A DNA stretch of 64,000 nt, taken from NCBI GenBank assembly GCA_030753675.1, contig JASMBU010000006.1:23089-87088 (forward strand), written 5' to 3'. This DNA is from Methylococcales bacterium. Lineage in GTDB: Bacteria > Pseudomonadota > Gammaproteobacteria > Methylococcales > Methylomonadaceae. Positions 1-11,808 of the stretch are shown here, piece after piece. The notes below the pieces were generated by a model. That model had not been told where the DNA came from. It searched no databases and was given only the letters and a program-made list of their open reading frames with translations. Position 1 is the first letter of the stretch. Each line of letters opens with the position of its first letter. The translations under genes and the position numbers were made by a program.

Positions 1-1419
1 AAAGATGCTGGCGCCTCTATTAATAAGAGTGCTGAAAAGCTCTGGGCTGATTCTGATATTATTTTTAAAGTCAGAGCACCTGAAATGCACCCTAAATTAA
101 AAGTCGACGAAGTCGACCTTTTATCTAAAGGACAAAATTTAATCAGCTTTATCTGGCCAGCACAAAATGAAGCCCTTATGAAGCGTCTGGCTGCCAAAAA
201 GGTAACCGTACTGGGCATGGAATGCGTTCCACGGATTTCACGCGCCCAAAAGTGTGACGCCCTCAGTTCAATGGCTAACATTGCAGGTTACCGTGCAGTT
301 GTTGAAGCCGCTCAACATTTCGGACGCTTTTTCACCGGTCAAATTACTGCTGCAGGTAAAGTTCCTCCTGCCAAGGTACTGGTTATAGGTGCCGGTGTTG
401 CCGGTCTTGCCGCTATTGGTGCAGCAAAAAGTATGGGCGCCATTGTTCGCTCCTTCGATACTCGACCTGAAGTTAAAGAACAAGTCGAAAGTATGGATGC
501 TGAATTCTTAATGCTGGACTTTGAAGAAGATGGCGCTGGTTCCGGTGGCTATGCTAAAACCATGAGTAAAGAATTCATTGCTGCTGAAATGGAACTCTTT
601 GCCGAACAAGCAAAAGATGTTGACATCATTATTACTACAGCATTAATTCCGGGTCGACCTGCACCTGAATTAATCACCAAAGAAATGGTTGCATCCATGA
701 AACCCGGCAGCGTTATTGTTGACTTGGCTGCTGAGCAAGGCGGAAACTGTAAATTATCTGAAGCCGGAAAAGTTGTCATAAAAAATAACGTATCCATTAT
801 CGGCTATACTGATTTACCAAGCCGTATGGCTGCTCAATCTAGCCAACTATACGGCACTAACCTACGGCACTTACTGACAGAACTCTCACCTGAAAAAAAT
901 GGTGAAATAGACGTCAATATGGATGATGAGATGATCCGTGGCGCCACTGTTATTAAAGAAGGAAAAATAACTTGGCCACCCCCTCCACCCACATTGTCTG
1001 CAGCACCCAAAGCGAGTGCTAAAGTTGAAGACAGTTCCGCTGCAGAACCCATTAAAGAAAAAAAACCACTACTTCCTGCCTCAGTAACACAGTTCATCCC
1101 ACTGATTCTAGGCGGTGCAGCTCTTTATACGGTTGGCGCATCAGCACCTGAATCCTTCATGACACACTTTACTGTTTTTGTTTTAGCGTGTTTTATTGGT
1201 TATCAAGTAATCTGGAACGTTTCTGCATCCTTACATACTCCACTCATGAGCGTAACCAATGCGATTAGTGGCATTATTGTTATTGGCGCATTGGTCCAAA
1301 TTTCATCCCCGGGTTTTATGATCACAATACTATCGGGACTCGCCATTTTAATCGCTTCAATCAACATCGCAGGTGGGTTCTTAGTCACCCGACGTATGTT
1401 GGAAATGTTCAAGAAATAA
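1..1419 (+). CDS. pntA: NAD(P)+ transhydrogenase subunit alpha, 5'-truncated by window edge
   Basis: PntA carries the NAD(H)-binding domain and part of the membrane domain of the proton-translocating transhydrogenase, which uses the proton gradient to reduce NADP+ with NADH. The reading frame is open from base 1, so the gene starts upstream; 472 codons are visible against about 510 in E. coli PntA. The dinucleotide fold is clear ([20 protein letters not shown], then [10 protein letters not shown]). A proline-rich linker ([12 protein letters not shown]) leads to about four hydrophobic helices at the C-terminus, as in the E. coli-type alpha subunit. pntB follows after 13 bases with a GAGG-type ribosome site, so the two are one operon. 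In a methylotroph this enzyme would supply NADPH for biosynthesis (inference). Confidence 0.97.
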   Translation, partial: KDAGASINKSAEKLWADSDIIFKVRAPEMHPKLKVDEVDLLSKGQNLISFIWPAQNEALMKRLAAKKVTVLGMECVPRISRAQKCDALSSMANIAGYRAVVEAAQHFGRFFTGQITAAGKVPPAKVLVIGAGVAGLAAIGAAKSMGAIVRSFDTRPEVKEQVESMDAEFLMLDFEEDGAGSGGYAKTMSKEFIAAEMELFAEQAKDVDIIITTALIPGRPAPELITKEMVASMKPGSVIVDLAAEQGGNCKLSEAGKVVIKNNVSIIGYTDLPSRMAAQSSQLYGTNLRHLLTELSPEKNGEIDVNMDDEMIRGATVIKEGKITWPPPPPTLSAAPKASAKVEDSSAAEPIKEKKPLLPASVTQFIPLILGGAALYTVGASAPESFMTHFTVFVLACFIGYQVIWNVSASLHTPLMSVTNAISGIIVIGALVQISSPGFMITILSGLAILIASINIAGGFLVTRRMLEMFKK

Positions 1420-1432
1420 GAGGAGTTAGAAC

Positions 1433-2824
1433 ATGTCTCAAGGTTTAGTTACAATGTCTTACATTGCCGCTTCTGTCTTGTTTATCTTAAGTCTTAGCGG
1501 CTTAAGTAATCAAGAAACAGCTCGCCGCGGTAATTATTACGGCATGATCGGAATGGCCATCGCTATTTTTGCGACCATTATGAGTGATTCGGTTTCTTCT
1601 TATGTTGTGCTTATTATTGCGCTACTCATAGGCGGAGCCATAGGCGCTAAAGCGGCCTTCAAGGTTCAAATGACCGAGATGCCTGAATTAGTGGCCATTA
1701 TGCACAGCCTCGTTGGTATGGCAGCCGTTTTAGTCGGTTATGCTAACTTTATTGACCCTACATCAGCACTAACCGGGGTAGAAAAAACCATTCACGAAGT
1801 TGAAATTTATATCGGCATCCTTATTGGTGCGGTTACCTTTTCAGGGTCGGTCATTGCTTTTGGTAAATTGAGTGGAAAAATCAGCGGTAACCCTTTATTG
1901 ATTCCAGGACGTCACTGGCTGAATCTCGGCTTACTCGTGGCCTCAATATGGCTCTGCACACAATTTGTTGCAGGGGCTGAAACCGGCGGTGGTACTTTCT
2001 CTTTATTAATCATGACTGTCATTGCGCTTGCTTTTGGCGTGCACATGGTTATGGCCATTGGCGGTGCTGATATGCCTGTTGTGGTTTCCATGCTAAATAG
2101 TTACTCGGGGTGGGCTGCTGCTGCAACCGGCTTCATGCTAAACAATGATCTTTTAATTGTTACCGGTGCCTTAGTTGGTAGTAGCGGTGCGATTCTAAGT
2201 TATATTATGTGTCGTGCTATGAACCGTAGCTTCATTAGTGTTATTGCCGGTGGCTTTGGTACAACTAGTGGTGGTCCTGCTGCAACGGTAGAAGGTGAAG
2301 TTGTTGAAATTAGCGTTTCAGAAACAACAGCATTACTGAAAGATTCCAAAAACATCATGATCATTCCAGGTTATGGTATGGCTGTTGCTCAAGCACAGCA
2401 CACCGTTAATGAAATCACCAAGCTACTGAATGGAAAAGGCAAAAATGTCCGATTTGGCATTCATCCTGTTGCCGGTCGTATGCCCGGTCATATGAATGTA
2501 TTGTTAGCAGAAGCTAAAGTCCCTTACGATGTGGTTTTTGAAATGGATGAAATCAATGATGACTTTCCAGACACTGATGTCACGATCGTCATTGGTGCTA
2601 ATGATATTGTTAATCCGTCCGCATTAGATGACCCCAACAGCCCGATCGCTGGAATGCCTGTGTTGGAATGTTGGAAGGGTGAAAACACCATCGTTCTTAA
2701 ACGAAGCATGGCCTCAGGTTATGCCGGTGTTGATAATCCATTGTTTGTTCATGAAAAAACGCAAATGTTATTCGGCGATGCTAATACCAGCTTGCAAGCG
2801 GTACTCAAAGAACTGCAGGATTAG
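1433..2824 (+). CDS. pntB: NAD(P)+ transhydrogenase subunit beta
   Basis: PntB supplies most of the transmembrane proton channel and the NADP(H)-binding domain of the transhydrogenase. The 463 residues match the family length (462 in E. coli). The first ~270 residues are strongly hydrophobic with many helices. The C-terminal third holds the NADP-binding signatures [30 protein letters not shown] and [14 protein letters not shown]. It starts with ATG 13 bases after pntA behind AGAGGAG and is followed by a strong terminator, which makes it the last gene of the operon. Confidence 0.98.
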   Translation: MSQGLVTMSYIAASVLFILSLSGLSNQETARRGNYYGMIGMAIAIFATIMSDSVSSYVVLIIALLIGGAIGAKAAFKVQMTEMPELVAIMHSLVGMAAVLVGYANFIDPTSALTGVEKTIHEVEIYIGILIGAVTFSGSVIAFGKLSGKISGNPLLIPGRHWLNLGLLVASIWLCTQFVAGAETGGGTFSLLIMTVIALAFGVHMVMAIGGADMPVVVSMLNSYSGWAAAATGFMLNNDLLIVTGALVGSSGAILSYIMCRAMNRSFISVIAGGFGTTSGGPAATVEGEVVEISVSETTALLKDSKNIMIIPGYGMAVAQAQHTVNEITKLLNGKGKNVRFGIHPVAGRMPGHMNVLLAEAKVPYDVVFEMDEINDDFPDTDVTIVIGANDIVNPSALDDPNSPIAGMPVLECWKGENTIVLKRSMASGYAGVDNPLFVHEKTQMLFGDANTSLQAVLKELQD

Positions 2825-2833
2825 TCTTCAAAC

Positions 2834-2873
2834 AAAAAAAGGGCAACTAAAGAAATTTAGTTGCCCTTTTTTA
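2834..2873. terminator. Bidirectional intrinsic terminator between pntB and the rhodanese gene
   Basis: A perfect 10-bp stem (GGGCAACTAA pairing with TTAGTTGCCC, arms 2841-2850 and 2857-2866) with a six-base loop is flanked by an A-run on the left and a T-run on the right. It can therefore stop transcription from pntB on the plus strand and from the convergent rhodanese/thiC unit on the minus strand. Confidence 0.9.
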
Positions 2874-2887
2874 TTCTCTAAATTTTT

Positions 2888-3304
2888 TTATTTTTCTACA
2901 GATAGACCAGACTGTACCCATTCATTAATACCGGTACGGTAATAAAAAACATATCCATTCTGCCAACCCCAATCTAGCGCTTTCTGAGAAGCCCAACCGG
3001 CTAATTCACTATTGACACCTGAACAATATAAAACGACTCGGCTTTTCTTATCCACAATTGCAGCTAAGGACTGTTCTGTTAGATCGTTATAATCTAAATG
3101 TTTAGCCCCCGGCACATGGCCTTCGTTGTATTCCTCTAAGGAACGCAAATCAACAAAAGTGAAGCTGTCTTGACTTGCTAAACTATAAGCCAACCAAGAA
3201 TTGGTTGTTGTTGCACCTATAACCTTACCCGGGGCACCACCCGCCCAGACTTGGGCAAAGCCAACCAACAAAACAACCATGCTTATTAACTGGATCTTAC
3301 GCAT
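2888..3304 (-). CDS. Periplasmic single-domain rhodanese-like protein
   Basis: This 138-residue protein has an N-terminal signal peptide (hydrophobic stretch at residues 5-20, probable cleavage after VWA) followed by one rhodanese fold. The motifs are FVDLRSLEEYNEGHVPGAKH (residues 50-69) and the catalytic loop LYCSGVNSE with the presumed sulfur-carrying Cys94. Rhodaneses move sulfane sulfur or act as redox and signalling domains; the substrate cannot be read from sequence. It lies 49 bases downstream of thiC on the same strand and may share its transcript. ThiC does not need a rhodanese, and sulfur delivery for the thiazole would be cytoplasmic, so a role in thiamine synthesis is doubtful. 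Confidence 0.85.
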   Translation of the reverse strand: MRKIQLISMVVLLVGFAQVWAGGAPGKVIGATTTNSWLAYSLASQDSFTFVDLRSLEEYNEGHVPGAKHLDYNDLTEQSLAAIVDKKSRVVLYCSGVNSELAGWASQKALDWGWQNGYVFYYRTGINEWVQSGLSVEK

Positions 3305-3353
3305 TTTTAATTCTCCTATAACTCAATTTTAAAAAATAAATTAGATTCAAACT

Positions 3354-5336
<1,983 letters not shown>

Positions 5337-5597
5337 TGGATGTTCTGGGCAGATGTGAACTAGTCATATTTTTTAGCTAGCTCTCATTAAATCCCATAAG
5401 TTTGCTTATTACTAGTAATTATATCAAAACTGACTCTAGACAGATAGTTCGAAAACCAGATAAAGCCTTTCCAAGTGATAATTAAAATTTTGTGCTCCAA
5501 GGTTAATTCGCCCACCAACCACATAAAACTATTATCACAACAGCAAAAAATGGTATTCTTCATTCACAATACATAATCGCATACTTACATCCAGCTA
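5337..5597. other. Intergenic region between the thiC leader and minC
   Basis: About 260 bases without a gene separate the divergent thiC and minC units. Apart from the thiC extended -10 element no clear motif is visible. The minC promoter must lie in the right half, but I could not pick out a convincing pair of sigma70 boxes there. Confidence 0.6.
5418..5426 (-). promoter_or_regulatory. Probable extended -10 promoter for thiC
   Basis: On the minus strand this reads TGATATAAT: a perfect -10 hexamer with an upstream TG, the extended -10 arrangement. No good -35 box lies at the right distance, which fits extended -10 promoters. Transcription would begin near 5411 and give a leader of about 70 bases before the TPP aptamer. 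Confidence 0.5.
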
Positions 5598-6326
5598 ATG
5601 TCTTTAATCAGCGATCCTAAAGCCTCAGAAAAACCGGTTCTTGAATTCAAAAGTGGCTCTTTTACCATGCCTAGCTTACATTTAGCGAGTAATAACCTCT
5701 CAGCTATAAAAACAGCTCTCGAAATAAAAATAAAACAAGCCCCTGATTTTTTCAATCAATCAGCGATTATCATTGACCTGCGGACGTTAACGAAAGAAAA
5801 CATCAACATCGACCCTAAGGAACTGGTCAACTTAATTCGCGCACTGAATTTTCAACCTATTGGACTCAGAGGCGGCAACGAAAGCCAAAATAATCAGGCT
5901 CGATTATTAAATCTGGCCATCCTAAACACCCCCCCTCAAACAGCAACCGCAACGAAAAACCCCGCAACGCTAACAGCGCCAGAAACTCATGTGCCTGATT
6001 CAAGCGCTAGCGAAATAATCACCACTCAGGTCCGTTCAGGGCAACGTATTTACAGTAAATCTGACCTAATCATTTTATCCAGCGTTAGCGCAGGTGCTGA
6101 AATAATTTCTGAAGGCAACATCCATGTCTACGGCCCTCTAAAAGGCCGCGCCTTGGCGGGTGTTTTAGGGGATAAAGATTCCCGAATTTTTTGTTTAAAC
6201 CTTGAGGCCGAACTTATTTCCATTGCTGGAATTTATCAGGTTAGCGAAAACCTTGACACCGCAAGTTATAATAAACCCATACAAATTTATCTGAATAATG
6301 AAAAATTAATCATTCAAGATTTATAA
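5598..6326 (+). CDS. minC: Septum site-determining protein MinC
   Basis: MinC is the FtsZ-polymerisation inhibitor of the Min system, which keeps the division ring away from the cell poles. The 242 residues are close to the usual ~230. The C-terminal beta-helix domain that binds MinD is recognisable: GQRIYSKSDLIILSSVSAGA, then IHVYGPLKGRALAGVLGDK and ISIAGIYQ. The N-terminal half (FtsZ-binding) is less conserved, and a low-complexity Thr/Ala/Pro linker joins the two at about residues 113-135. It is first of minC-minD-minE, with 27 bases before minD. Confidence 0.95.
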   Translation: MSLISDPKASEKPVLEFKSGSFTMPSLHLASNNLSAIKTALEIKIKQAPDFFNQSAIIIDLRTLTKENINIDPKELVNLIRALNFQPIGLRGGNESQNNQARLLNLAILNTPPQTATATKNPATLTAPETHVPDSSASEIITTQVRSGQRIYSKSDLIILSSVSAGAEIISEGNIHVYGPLKGRALAGVLGDKDSRIFCLNLEAELISIAGIYQVSENLDTASYNKPIQIYLNNEKLIIQDL

Positions 6327-6353
6327 ATACAGACCCATTAGGAGAACATTAAA

Positions 6354-7166
6354 TTGGCTAGAATTATTGTCGTAACATCTGGAAAAGGTGGTGTTGGTAA
6401 AACCACAACAAGCGCTGCTCTCGCTATGGGACTAGCTCAAAAAGGGCATAAAACCGTTGTCATTGATTTTGATGTTGGCTTACGCAACCTTGACTTGATT
6501 ATGGGTTGCGAACGTAGAGTTGTTTATGACTTTATTAATGTCATTAACGGTGAATCAACGATTAACCAAGCCTTAATCAAAGATAAGCGATGCAACCAGT
6601 TATATATTTTACCCGCCTCTCAAACACGTGACAAAGAAGCACTCACTCAAGAAGGCGTCGGAAAAGTATTAGACGAATTATCAAAAACCTTTAAATATAT
6701 TATCTGTGACTCACCCGCTGGCATTGAAAGAGGTGCTACGCTTGCAATGTACTATGCCGATGATGCTTTTGTTGTCACTAACCCAGAAGTTTCATCTGTC
6801 CGCGATTCTGATCGTATGCTTGGAATCCTATCAAGTAAATCAAAACGCGCTGAAGAAGGCCTCGAACCGATTAAAGAGTATCTCTTACTGACACGCTATT
6901 CACCGAGCCGCGTGGAATTAGGTGAAATGTTAAGCGTTGATGACGTTCAGGACATTTTGTCGCTCCATCTTATCGGTGTGATTCCTGAGTCCAAAGCAGT
7001 ACTCAATGCTTCCAATGCAGGCATTCCCATCGTTCTCAATGAAAAAAGCAAAGCAGGTCAAGCATATTCAGACATTGTTGATCGCTATTTAGGACATGAC
7101 ATTCCTCACCGTTTCATTGCGCCGACTAAAAAAGGCATATTTGGTAGAATTTTTGGAGGGAAGTAA
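6354..7166 (+). CDS. minD: Septum site-determining ATPase MinD (TTG start)
   Basis: MinD is the membrane-binding ATPase that recruits MinC and oscillates under MinE control. The 270 residues match the family. The deviant Walker A motif GKGGVGKTT lies at residues 10-18, followed by VIDFDVGLRNLDLIMGCERR and ICDSPAGIERGA. The C-terminus (IFGRIFGGK) is the amphipathic membrane-targeting helix. The protein must begin at a TTG, because no ATG or GTG lies close before MARIIVVTSG; AGGAGA stands about 10 bases upstream. The last base is shared with the minE start (TAATG), implying translational coupling. Confidence 0.97.
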   Translation: MARIIVVTSGKGGVGKTTTSAALAMGLAQKGHKTVVIDFDVGLRNLDLIMGCERRVVYDFINVINGESTINQALIKDKRCNQLYILPASQTRDKEALTQEGVGKVLDELSKTFKYIICDSPAGIERGATLAMYYADDAFVVTNPEVSSVRDSDRMLGILSSKSKRAEEGLEPIKEYLLLTRYSPSRVELGEMLSVDDVQDILSLHLIGVIPESKAVLNASNAGIPIVLNEKSKAGQAYSDIVDRYLGHDIPHRFIAPTKKGIFGRIFGGK

Positions 7167-7423
7167 TGAGTTTATTAGATTATTTTAGAACTAAAAAAAC
7201 AAGTTCAGCATCCATTGCCAAAGAACGCCTACAAATTTTAGTCGCCCATGAGCATGCCGCTGAGAACCAACCGTCTTACCTTCCTGAACTACAAAAAGAA
7301 CTTTTAGCTGTAGTTTCTAAATATGTTGAAGTAGATCTCAATGCGATTACTATTAATTTTGAACAAGATGAACATCAAGATATTTTTGAACTCAAAATAG
7401 ATATTCCTAGCAAGGACGACTAA
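7166..7423 (+). CDS. minE: Cell division topological specificity factor MinE
   Basis: MinE stimulates the MinD ATPase and drives pole-to-pole oscillation. The 85 residues match the family. The N-terminal amphipathic start MSLLDYF, the MinD-contact segment with AKERLQILVAHEH and the C-terminal dimerisation domain (VSKYVEVDLNAITINFEQD) are all present. The gene overlaps the minD stop codon by one base and ends before a bidirectional terminator. Confidence 0.96.
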   Translation: MSLLDYFRTKKTSSASIAKERLQILVAHEHAAENQPSYLPELQKELLAVVSKYVEVDLNAITINFEQDEHQDIFELKIDIPSKDD

Positions 7424-7441
7424 TCCCCCTGCATGAAGACT

Positions 7442-7477
7442 AACAGGCTTAATCCGTAATCGTTTTAAGCCTGTTTT
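7442..7477. terminator. Terminator between convergent minE and mgtE
   Basis: An 11-bp perfect stem (AACAGGCTTAA with TTAAGCCTGTT, arms 7442-7452 and 7465-7475) encloses a 12-base loop. The T-run after the right arm is short, so it is a moderate terminator for the min operon. It adjoins the mgtE stop codon and may also serve the opposite strand. Confidence 0.7.
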
Positions 7478-8824
7478 CTACACTAAATAAACGGTAGCTA
7501 ACCCTAGAAAAATAAAAAAACCCAGAACATCTGTTACCGTTGTCAAAATGACCCCACCCGCTAACGCAGGATCAATATTTAATCGCTGTAACACCATCGG
7601 TATTGACGCTCCTGCTAATGCTGCAAAAACCAGATTAATCATTAAAGCTACGGCAATTAAAATACCGATACTAACATTATCGAACCAAAGCCAAACAATA
7701 CAACCCACAAAAAAGGCCCAAACCACACCATTAATCAACCCAATCGCTAGCTCTTTGATTATAAGGCTATTAACATTAGCACTACCAATCTGCCTAAGTG
7801 CTAACCCACGGATAAACAAAGTCAAGGTTTGACTCCCTGCAATACCGCCCATACTCGCAACAATTGGCATTAAAATAGCCAATACAACTATTTTATCGAC
7901 TGTCATCTCAAAAATACCGATAACCCAAGAAGCCAATAAAGCCGTACACAAATTAACGCCTAACCAAAGCGCTCTTCTTTTAGCGCTTAACAAAACGGGC
8001 GCAAACATATCTTGCTCTTCATCAAGACCCACCATGCTCATAAACGAATGGTCACTCTCATCACGGATAACATCAATAACATCATCAATCGTTATTCGAC
8101 CCAATAATTTCCCTGCTTCTGATAAAACCGGTGCTGAAACGAGATTATGTTCTTCAAATAATAAAGCAATGTCCTCAACCGGCATTTGAACCTGAATAAC
8201 ATCTACATTACCCTTAATCATAAGGTCTTCGACACGCTCTCCACCATCGTATGTTAATAAGACGGTTAATGGCAAAACCCCCTTAAAATTATCATCGCGA
8301 TCGACAACGATAATCTTATCCGTCGACTTAGGAATCTCCCCTTTTAAACGTAAATAACGAATCACAACATTTAAATTCACATCTGAACGAATCGATAAAG
8401 TGTCAAGACTCATTAAACCGCCCGCACAATCATCGTCGTAACTTAAAACACGCTCTAAACGCGCCCTATCTTGTTGCCCCATAGATTCTAAAACTGTGTT
8501 TAATATCACTTCCGGCACATCTTTTAGGAAATCAACCAAATCATCAGACTCTAGCGTATCGGCAGCATTGATCAGCGCATTATCATCTGTTGCTTCAATG
8601 AGACCCGTTCTCACCTCATCATTTAATTCAATCAACACTTCACCAACAAATTCACTAGGCACTAACTTCCAAATAATCTCACGATCCTCAGGCCTTAATG
8701 ACTCTAACAAATGCGCTATTTCGGCAGGGTGTAACGCACTCACTAAGCGTTGAACTGATGTTAATGTTCCGCTTTCAAGAAGATCGGTTACAAACTGTAA
8801 TTGTTGCTCTTTATTTGGCTGCAT
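7478..8824 (-). CDS. mgtE: Magnesium transporter MgtE
   Basis: MgtE is a Mg2+-gated Mg2+ channel of the inner membrane. The 448 residues show the family order: an N-terminal superhelical domain (about 1-130, with LHPAEIAHLLESLRPEDR), two CBS domains (about 135-260, including APVLSEAGKLLGRITIDDVI), then a membrane part of about five helices from residue 285. Conserved family stretches are MPIVASMGGIAGSQTLTL and, near the end, GGVILTTVTDVLGFF. It lies downstream of rapZ on the same strand after a 119-base gap, which holds no recognisable M-box riboswitch. Confidence 0.95.
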   Translation of the reverse strand: MQPNKEQQLQFVTDLLESGTLTSVQRLVSALHPAEIAHLLESLRPEDREIIWKLVPSEFVGEVLIELNDEVRTGLIEATDDNALINAADTLESDDLVDFLKDVPEVILNTVLESMGQQDRARLERVLSYDDDCAGGLMSLDTLSIRSDVNLNVVIRYLRLKGEIPKSTDKIIVVDRDDNFKGVLPLTVLLTYDGGERVEDLMIKGNVDVIQVQMPVEDIALLFEEHNLVSAPVLSEAGKLLGRITIDDVIDVIRDESDHSFMSMVGLDEEQDMFAPVLLSAKRRALWLGVNLCTALLASWVIGIFEMTVDKIVVLAILMPIVASMGGIAGSQTLTLFIRGLALRQIGSANVNSLIIKELAIGLINGVVWAFFVGCIVWLWFDNVSIGILIAVALMINLVFAALAGASIPMVLQRLNIDPALAGGVILTTVTDVLGFFIFLGLATVYLV

Positions 8825-8943
8825 AAATTTACGGGTACAGTTAACTATTTTAGTGCACGATGATTCAAGCAGAAAACGGCATTCAATTTGAATACCCGAG
8901 ACTACTTCAAGTTCTAGAACAATGCCAGATTCAATACTAGATG

Positions 8944-9801
8944 TTACAACAATTCACGATGCCGATGAATAACATTAATTGCTGATGATTTAAAATGTTG
9001 TGCCAATTTATCGATCAAAAAAACTGATCGATGCTGGCCCCCAGTACATCCAATTGCTACCGTTAAGTATAAGCGATTATCATCTATAAACTTCGGAAGC
9101 CACCGATCAAGAAAACCCGTAATGTCTTGATACAGTAATTGCACATTTTCTTCATGATTAAAAAAATCAACAACTGCGGCATCTTTGCCTGTGAACCCTC
9201 TTAATTCGGGTACCCAATAGGGATTAGGTAAACATCTGGCATCAAAAATAAAATCCGCATCAAGTGGCGTACCGTTCTTATACCCAAAAGACTGAAGTAT
9301 TAGCGACAACTGAGTGTTGTCATGCATTCCGACATATGTCTTTATCTGGCTTCGTAATTGGTGGTAGTTTGTTTGACTCGTATCAATTACTAAATCGGCA
9401 TATTTAGCAATTGGTTTTAAAACATCTCTTTCTATATCGATAGCCTCTGCTAAAGGCAAATTAAAATCAGATAAGGGGTGACGTCTACGGGTTTCACTAT
9501 AACGTTTTAACAGCGCAGACTCATCAGCCTGAATGTAAATAACCTCAACAGCCACCCCTTTTGTTTTAACTAATTTCAAGACCCCATGAAAATGTCTCAG
9601 CGCTTCACTTTGATTTCTTGCATCAATACCAATAGCCGTTTTTTCATAAATATTTCGTTCGACCAACATGACATGATCAATAAATTGTTCAAATAACAAT
9701 ATGGGTAAATTATCAATACAATTAAATCCACAATCCTCCAAGGCACCTAAGGCAACATTTTTCCCTGCGCCAGAATGACCGCTGATAATAACGAGCCTCA
9801 C
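8944..9801 (-). CDS. rapZ: RNase adapter protein RapZ
   Basis: RapZ is the nucleotide-binding adapter that in E. coli presents the GlmZ RNA to RNase E and so tunes glucosamine-6-phosphate synthase. I place the start at the GTG at 9801 (MRLVIISGHSG), which gives 285 residues, one more than E. coli RapZ; an ATG at 9852 would add 17 unrelated residues. The N-terminal P-loop reads GHSGAGKN, with Asn where Ser or Thr is expected. The C-terminal domain has DARCLPNPYWVPELRGFTGK and the strongly conserved AIGCTGGQHRSV. It lies downstream of rpoN and hpf; the usual ptsN between hpf and rapZ is missing. Confidence 0.94.
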   Translation of the reverse strand: MRLVIISGHSGAGKNVALGALEDCGFNCIDNLPILLFEQFIDHVMLVERNIYEKTAIGIDARNQSEALRHFHGVLKLVKTKGVAVEVIYIQADESALLKRYSETRRRHPLSDFNLPLAEAIDIERDVLKPIAKYADLVIDTSQTNYHQLRSQIKTYVGMHDNTQLSLILQSFGYKNGTPLDADFIFDARCLPNPYWVPELRGFTGKDAAVVDFFNHEENVQLLYQDITGFLDRWLPKFIDDNRLYLTVAIGCTGGQHRSVFLIDKLAQHFKSSAINVIHRHRELL

Positions 9802-9898
9802 AATAAAAGCCCTTTCATTTTGACAGCTGGAAAGTAACTGGCATCGGGACAAACTCGCAATAATCCTTGATTTTTCAAAGCGCTGAAAGAGCCATTAT

Positions 9899-10192
9899 CT
9901 AAAGACGATGGTCGATGACCTTCTCTTTATGCTTTAAAAGTTGGCGATCTAACTTATCAACCAGAGCATCAATTGCTGGATACATATCTTCTTGCTGGTC
10001 TTCTGCAAAGATCTTAGCACCACTCACCTGAACCGTTGCCTCTGCTTTATGCACTAGTTTTTCTACTGACAAAATCACATGGATATCGGTAACCTTATCT
10101 GTATGTCGCTCTATTTTATTAAATTTAGCATCCACATAATTTTTTAATGATTCAGTTACAGTTACATGGTGACCCGCTACATCTATTTTCAT
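9899..10192 (-). CDS. hpf: Short ribosome hibernation promoting factor HPF
   Basis: HPF binds the 30S decoding region and promotes 100S ribosome dimers in slow-growing cells. The 97 residues correspond to the short form (about 95 in E. coli) with the beta-alpha-beta-beta-beta-alpha pattern: GHHVTVTESLKNYVDAKFNK, then VEKLVHKAEATVQVSG and DMYPAIDALVDKLDRQLLKH. AGGAG lies 8 bases before the ATG. The gene directly follows rpoN, the standard proteobacterial arrangement. Confidence 0.95.
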   Translation of the reverse strand: MKIDVAGHHVTVTESLKNYVDAKFNKIERHTDKVTDIHVILSVEKLVHKAEATVQVSGAKIFAEDQQEDMYPAIDALVDKLDRQLLKHKEKVIDHRL

Positions 10193-10230
10193 AAAAACAC
10201 TCCTTTCTTGAGTAAGATAAAAATCACTTA

Positions 10231-11694
10231 TTACGAAAACCTTTTCCTATGATTTGAAGATGGTATTGCCATCCCCTCCCTGTATTTAGCAATTGTACGT
10301 CTTGCTACATTAATACCTTTATCATTTAAGATAACAGCAATATTACTATCACTTAATGGTTTTTTAGCGTTCTCATTCTCCACTAACTCCTTAATCAAAG
10401 ACCTAATTACAATTGCAGAACACTCACCTCCTCCAACAGTTGAAACATGACTTGAAAAAAAATACTTAAATTCAAAAATACCACTCCGAGTATGCATAAA
10501 TTTTTGCGTTGTCACCCTAGATATAGTAGATTCATGTAGGTCCAATTCTTCCGCAATATCCTTTAAGATCATAGGCTTCATTGCTAAAGGACCATTCTCT
10601 AAGAAACCAATTTGTTTTTCTACGATGGCTTTAGCAACACGTAAAATGGTATCGTTGCGACTGTGTAAACTTTTTATAAACCACCGAGCTTCCTGTAATT
10701 GAGTCCTCATTGACACATTGTCGGTAGTTTCATCAGCTCTTTTAACCATGCCTGAATACAACGTGTTAACCCGTATTTTAGGCGCAACATCGGGATTTAG
10801 TTCTACCTGCCATTTACCTTTCCCTAAACGCGCTACATAAACATCAGGAACAACATAATCACTCAATGTGGTATTTAAAATCGCACCCGGCTTAGGATCT
10901 AGCGATCGAACAATAGCAATAACATGATTCAGTTGTTCAGTTGTAATCGCAAGTTTACGCATTAATTTCTGACGATCATTATTAGCAAGCAATTCGAGAT
11001 AATTGGTGACTAATCTTAAGGTAATCGCCTTAATCTCCTCAGGCAACTCCTTATGTTGTAATTGCAATCTTAAACAGTCAGATAAATCAATTGCCCCAAC
11101 ACCGAGAGGATCAAAATTCTGAACTCGGTGCAAAACCGCCTCGACTTCAGACAAAAACAACTCTTCTAACTGAGTGGAAAGACTCTGCCAAATCATGTCT
11201 AAAGTATCAACAAGATAACCATCCATACTAATATTATCTATTAATGCACTGGCAATATTTTGCTCTCGCTCTGAGAACGAAACAAAACCTAATTGCCACA
11301 TAAGATGATCCTGTAACGACTCAGACTCACTATGCTGAGCCTCGTAGTCAGGTCTATCACTACTGGCATTAACTGGCATGGAAGGGGTATTGTCATAGAT
11401 ATCTGACCAAGTCGTATCTATGGGTAGTTCATCAGGGAGTACAACTTCAGAACCATGACTGGTAATTAAGTCTGCTTCATCAGCCTGAGTAGCAGCGTTA
11501 GTCGTTTCTAACGGTCCTAAAAAAGAATCGTCTTCACCGTCGTCCTCAACCTCCAGCATATAATTAGAATCTAAAGCTTGCTGAATCTCCTGCTGCATGT
11601 CCAACGTAGATAATTGCAACAACTTAATTGCTTGCTGCAACTGAGGTGTCATTGTTAACTTTTGTCCAAGACGCAGTTGTAATGATTGCTTCAT
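10231..11694 (-). CDS. rpoN: RNA polymerase sigma-54 factor RpoN
   Basis: Sigma-54 directs RNA polymerase to -24/-12 promoters that need an AAA+ activator. The 487 residues carry the Gln- and Leu-rich region I (LTMTPQLQQAIKLLQLSTLD), an acidic region II, the core-binding and helix-turn-helix domains (LHESTISRVTTQKFMHTRSG), and the C-terminal RpoN box ARRTIAKYRE at about residues 463-472. It follows lptB with a 114-base gap, long enough for its own promoter. Confidence 0.98.
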   Translation of the reverse strand: MKQSLQLRLGQKLTMTPQLQQAIKLLQLSTLDMQQEIQQALDSNYMLEVEDDGEDDSFLGPLETTNAATQADEADLITSHGSEVVLPDELPIDTTWSDIYDNTPSMPVNASSDRPDYEAQHSESESLQDHLMWQLGFVSFSEREQNIASALIDNISMDGYLVDTLDMIWQSLSTQLEELFLSEVEAVLHRVQNFDPLGVGAIDLSDCLRLQLQHKELPEEIKAITLRLVTNYLELLANNDRQKLMRKLAITTEQLNHVIAIVRSLDPKPGAILNTTLSDYVVPDVYVARLGKGKWQVELNPDVAPKIRVNTLYSGMVKRADETTDNVSMRTQLQEARWFIKSLHSRNDTILRVAKAIVEKQIGFLENGPLAMKPMILKDIAEELDLHESTISRVTTQKFMHTRSGIFEFKYFFSSHVSTVGGGECSAIVIRSLIKELVENENAKKPLSDSNIAVILNDKGINVARRTIAKYREGMAIPSSNHRKRFS

Positions 11695-11808
11695 AAAACC
11701 CTTAGATTTATAACCACACCTTCATTTTAGCTTAATTTTATTATTTTTTTACCGTTAATAATTATTCTCTGCAACAATCGACCCACTCTACCGCCATTGT
11801 ATTTACCT

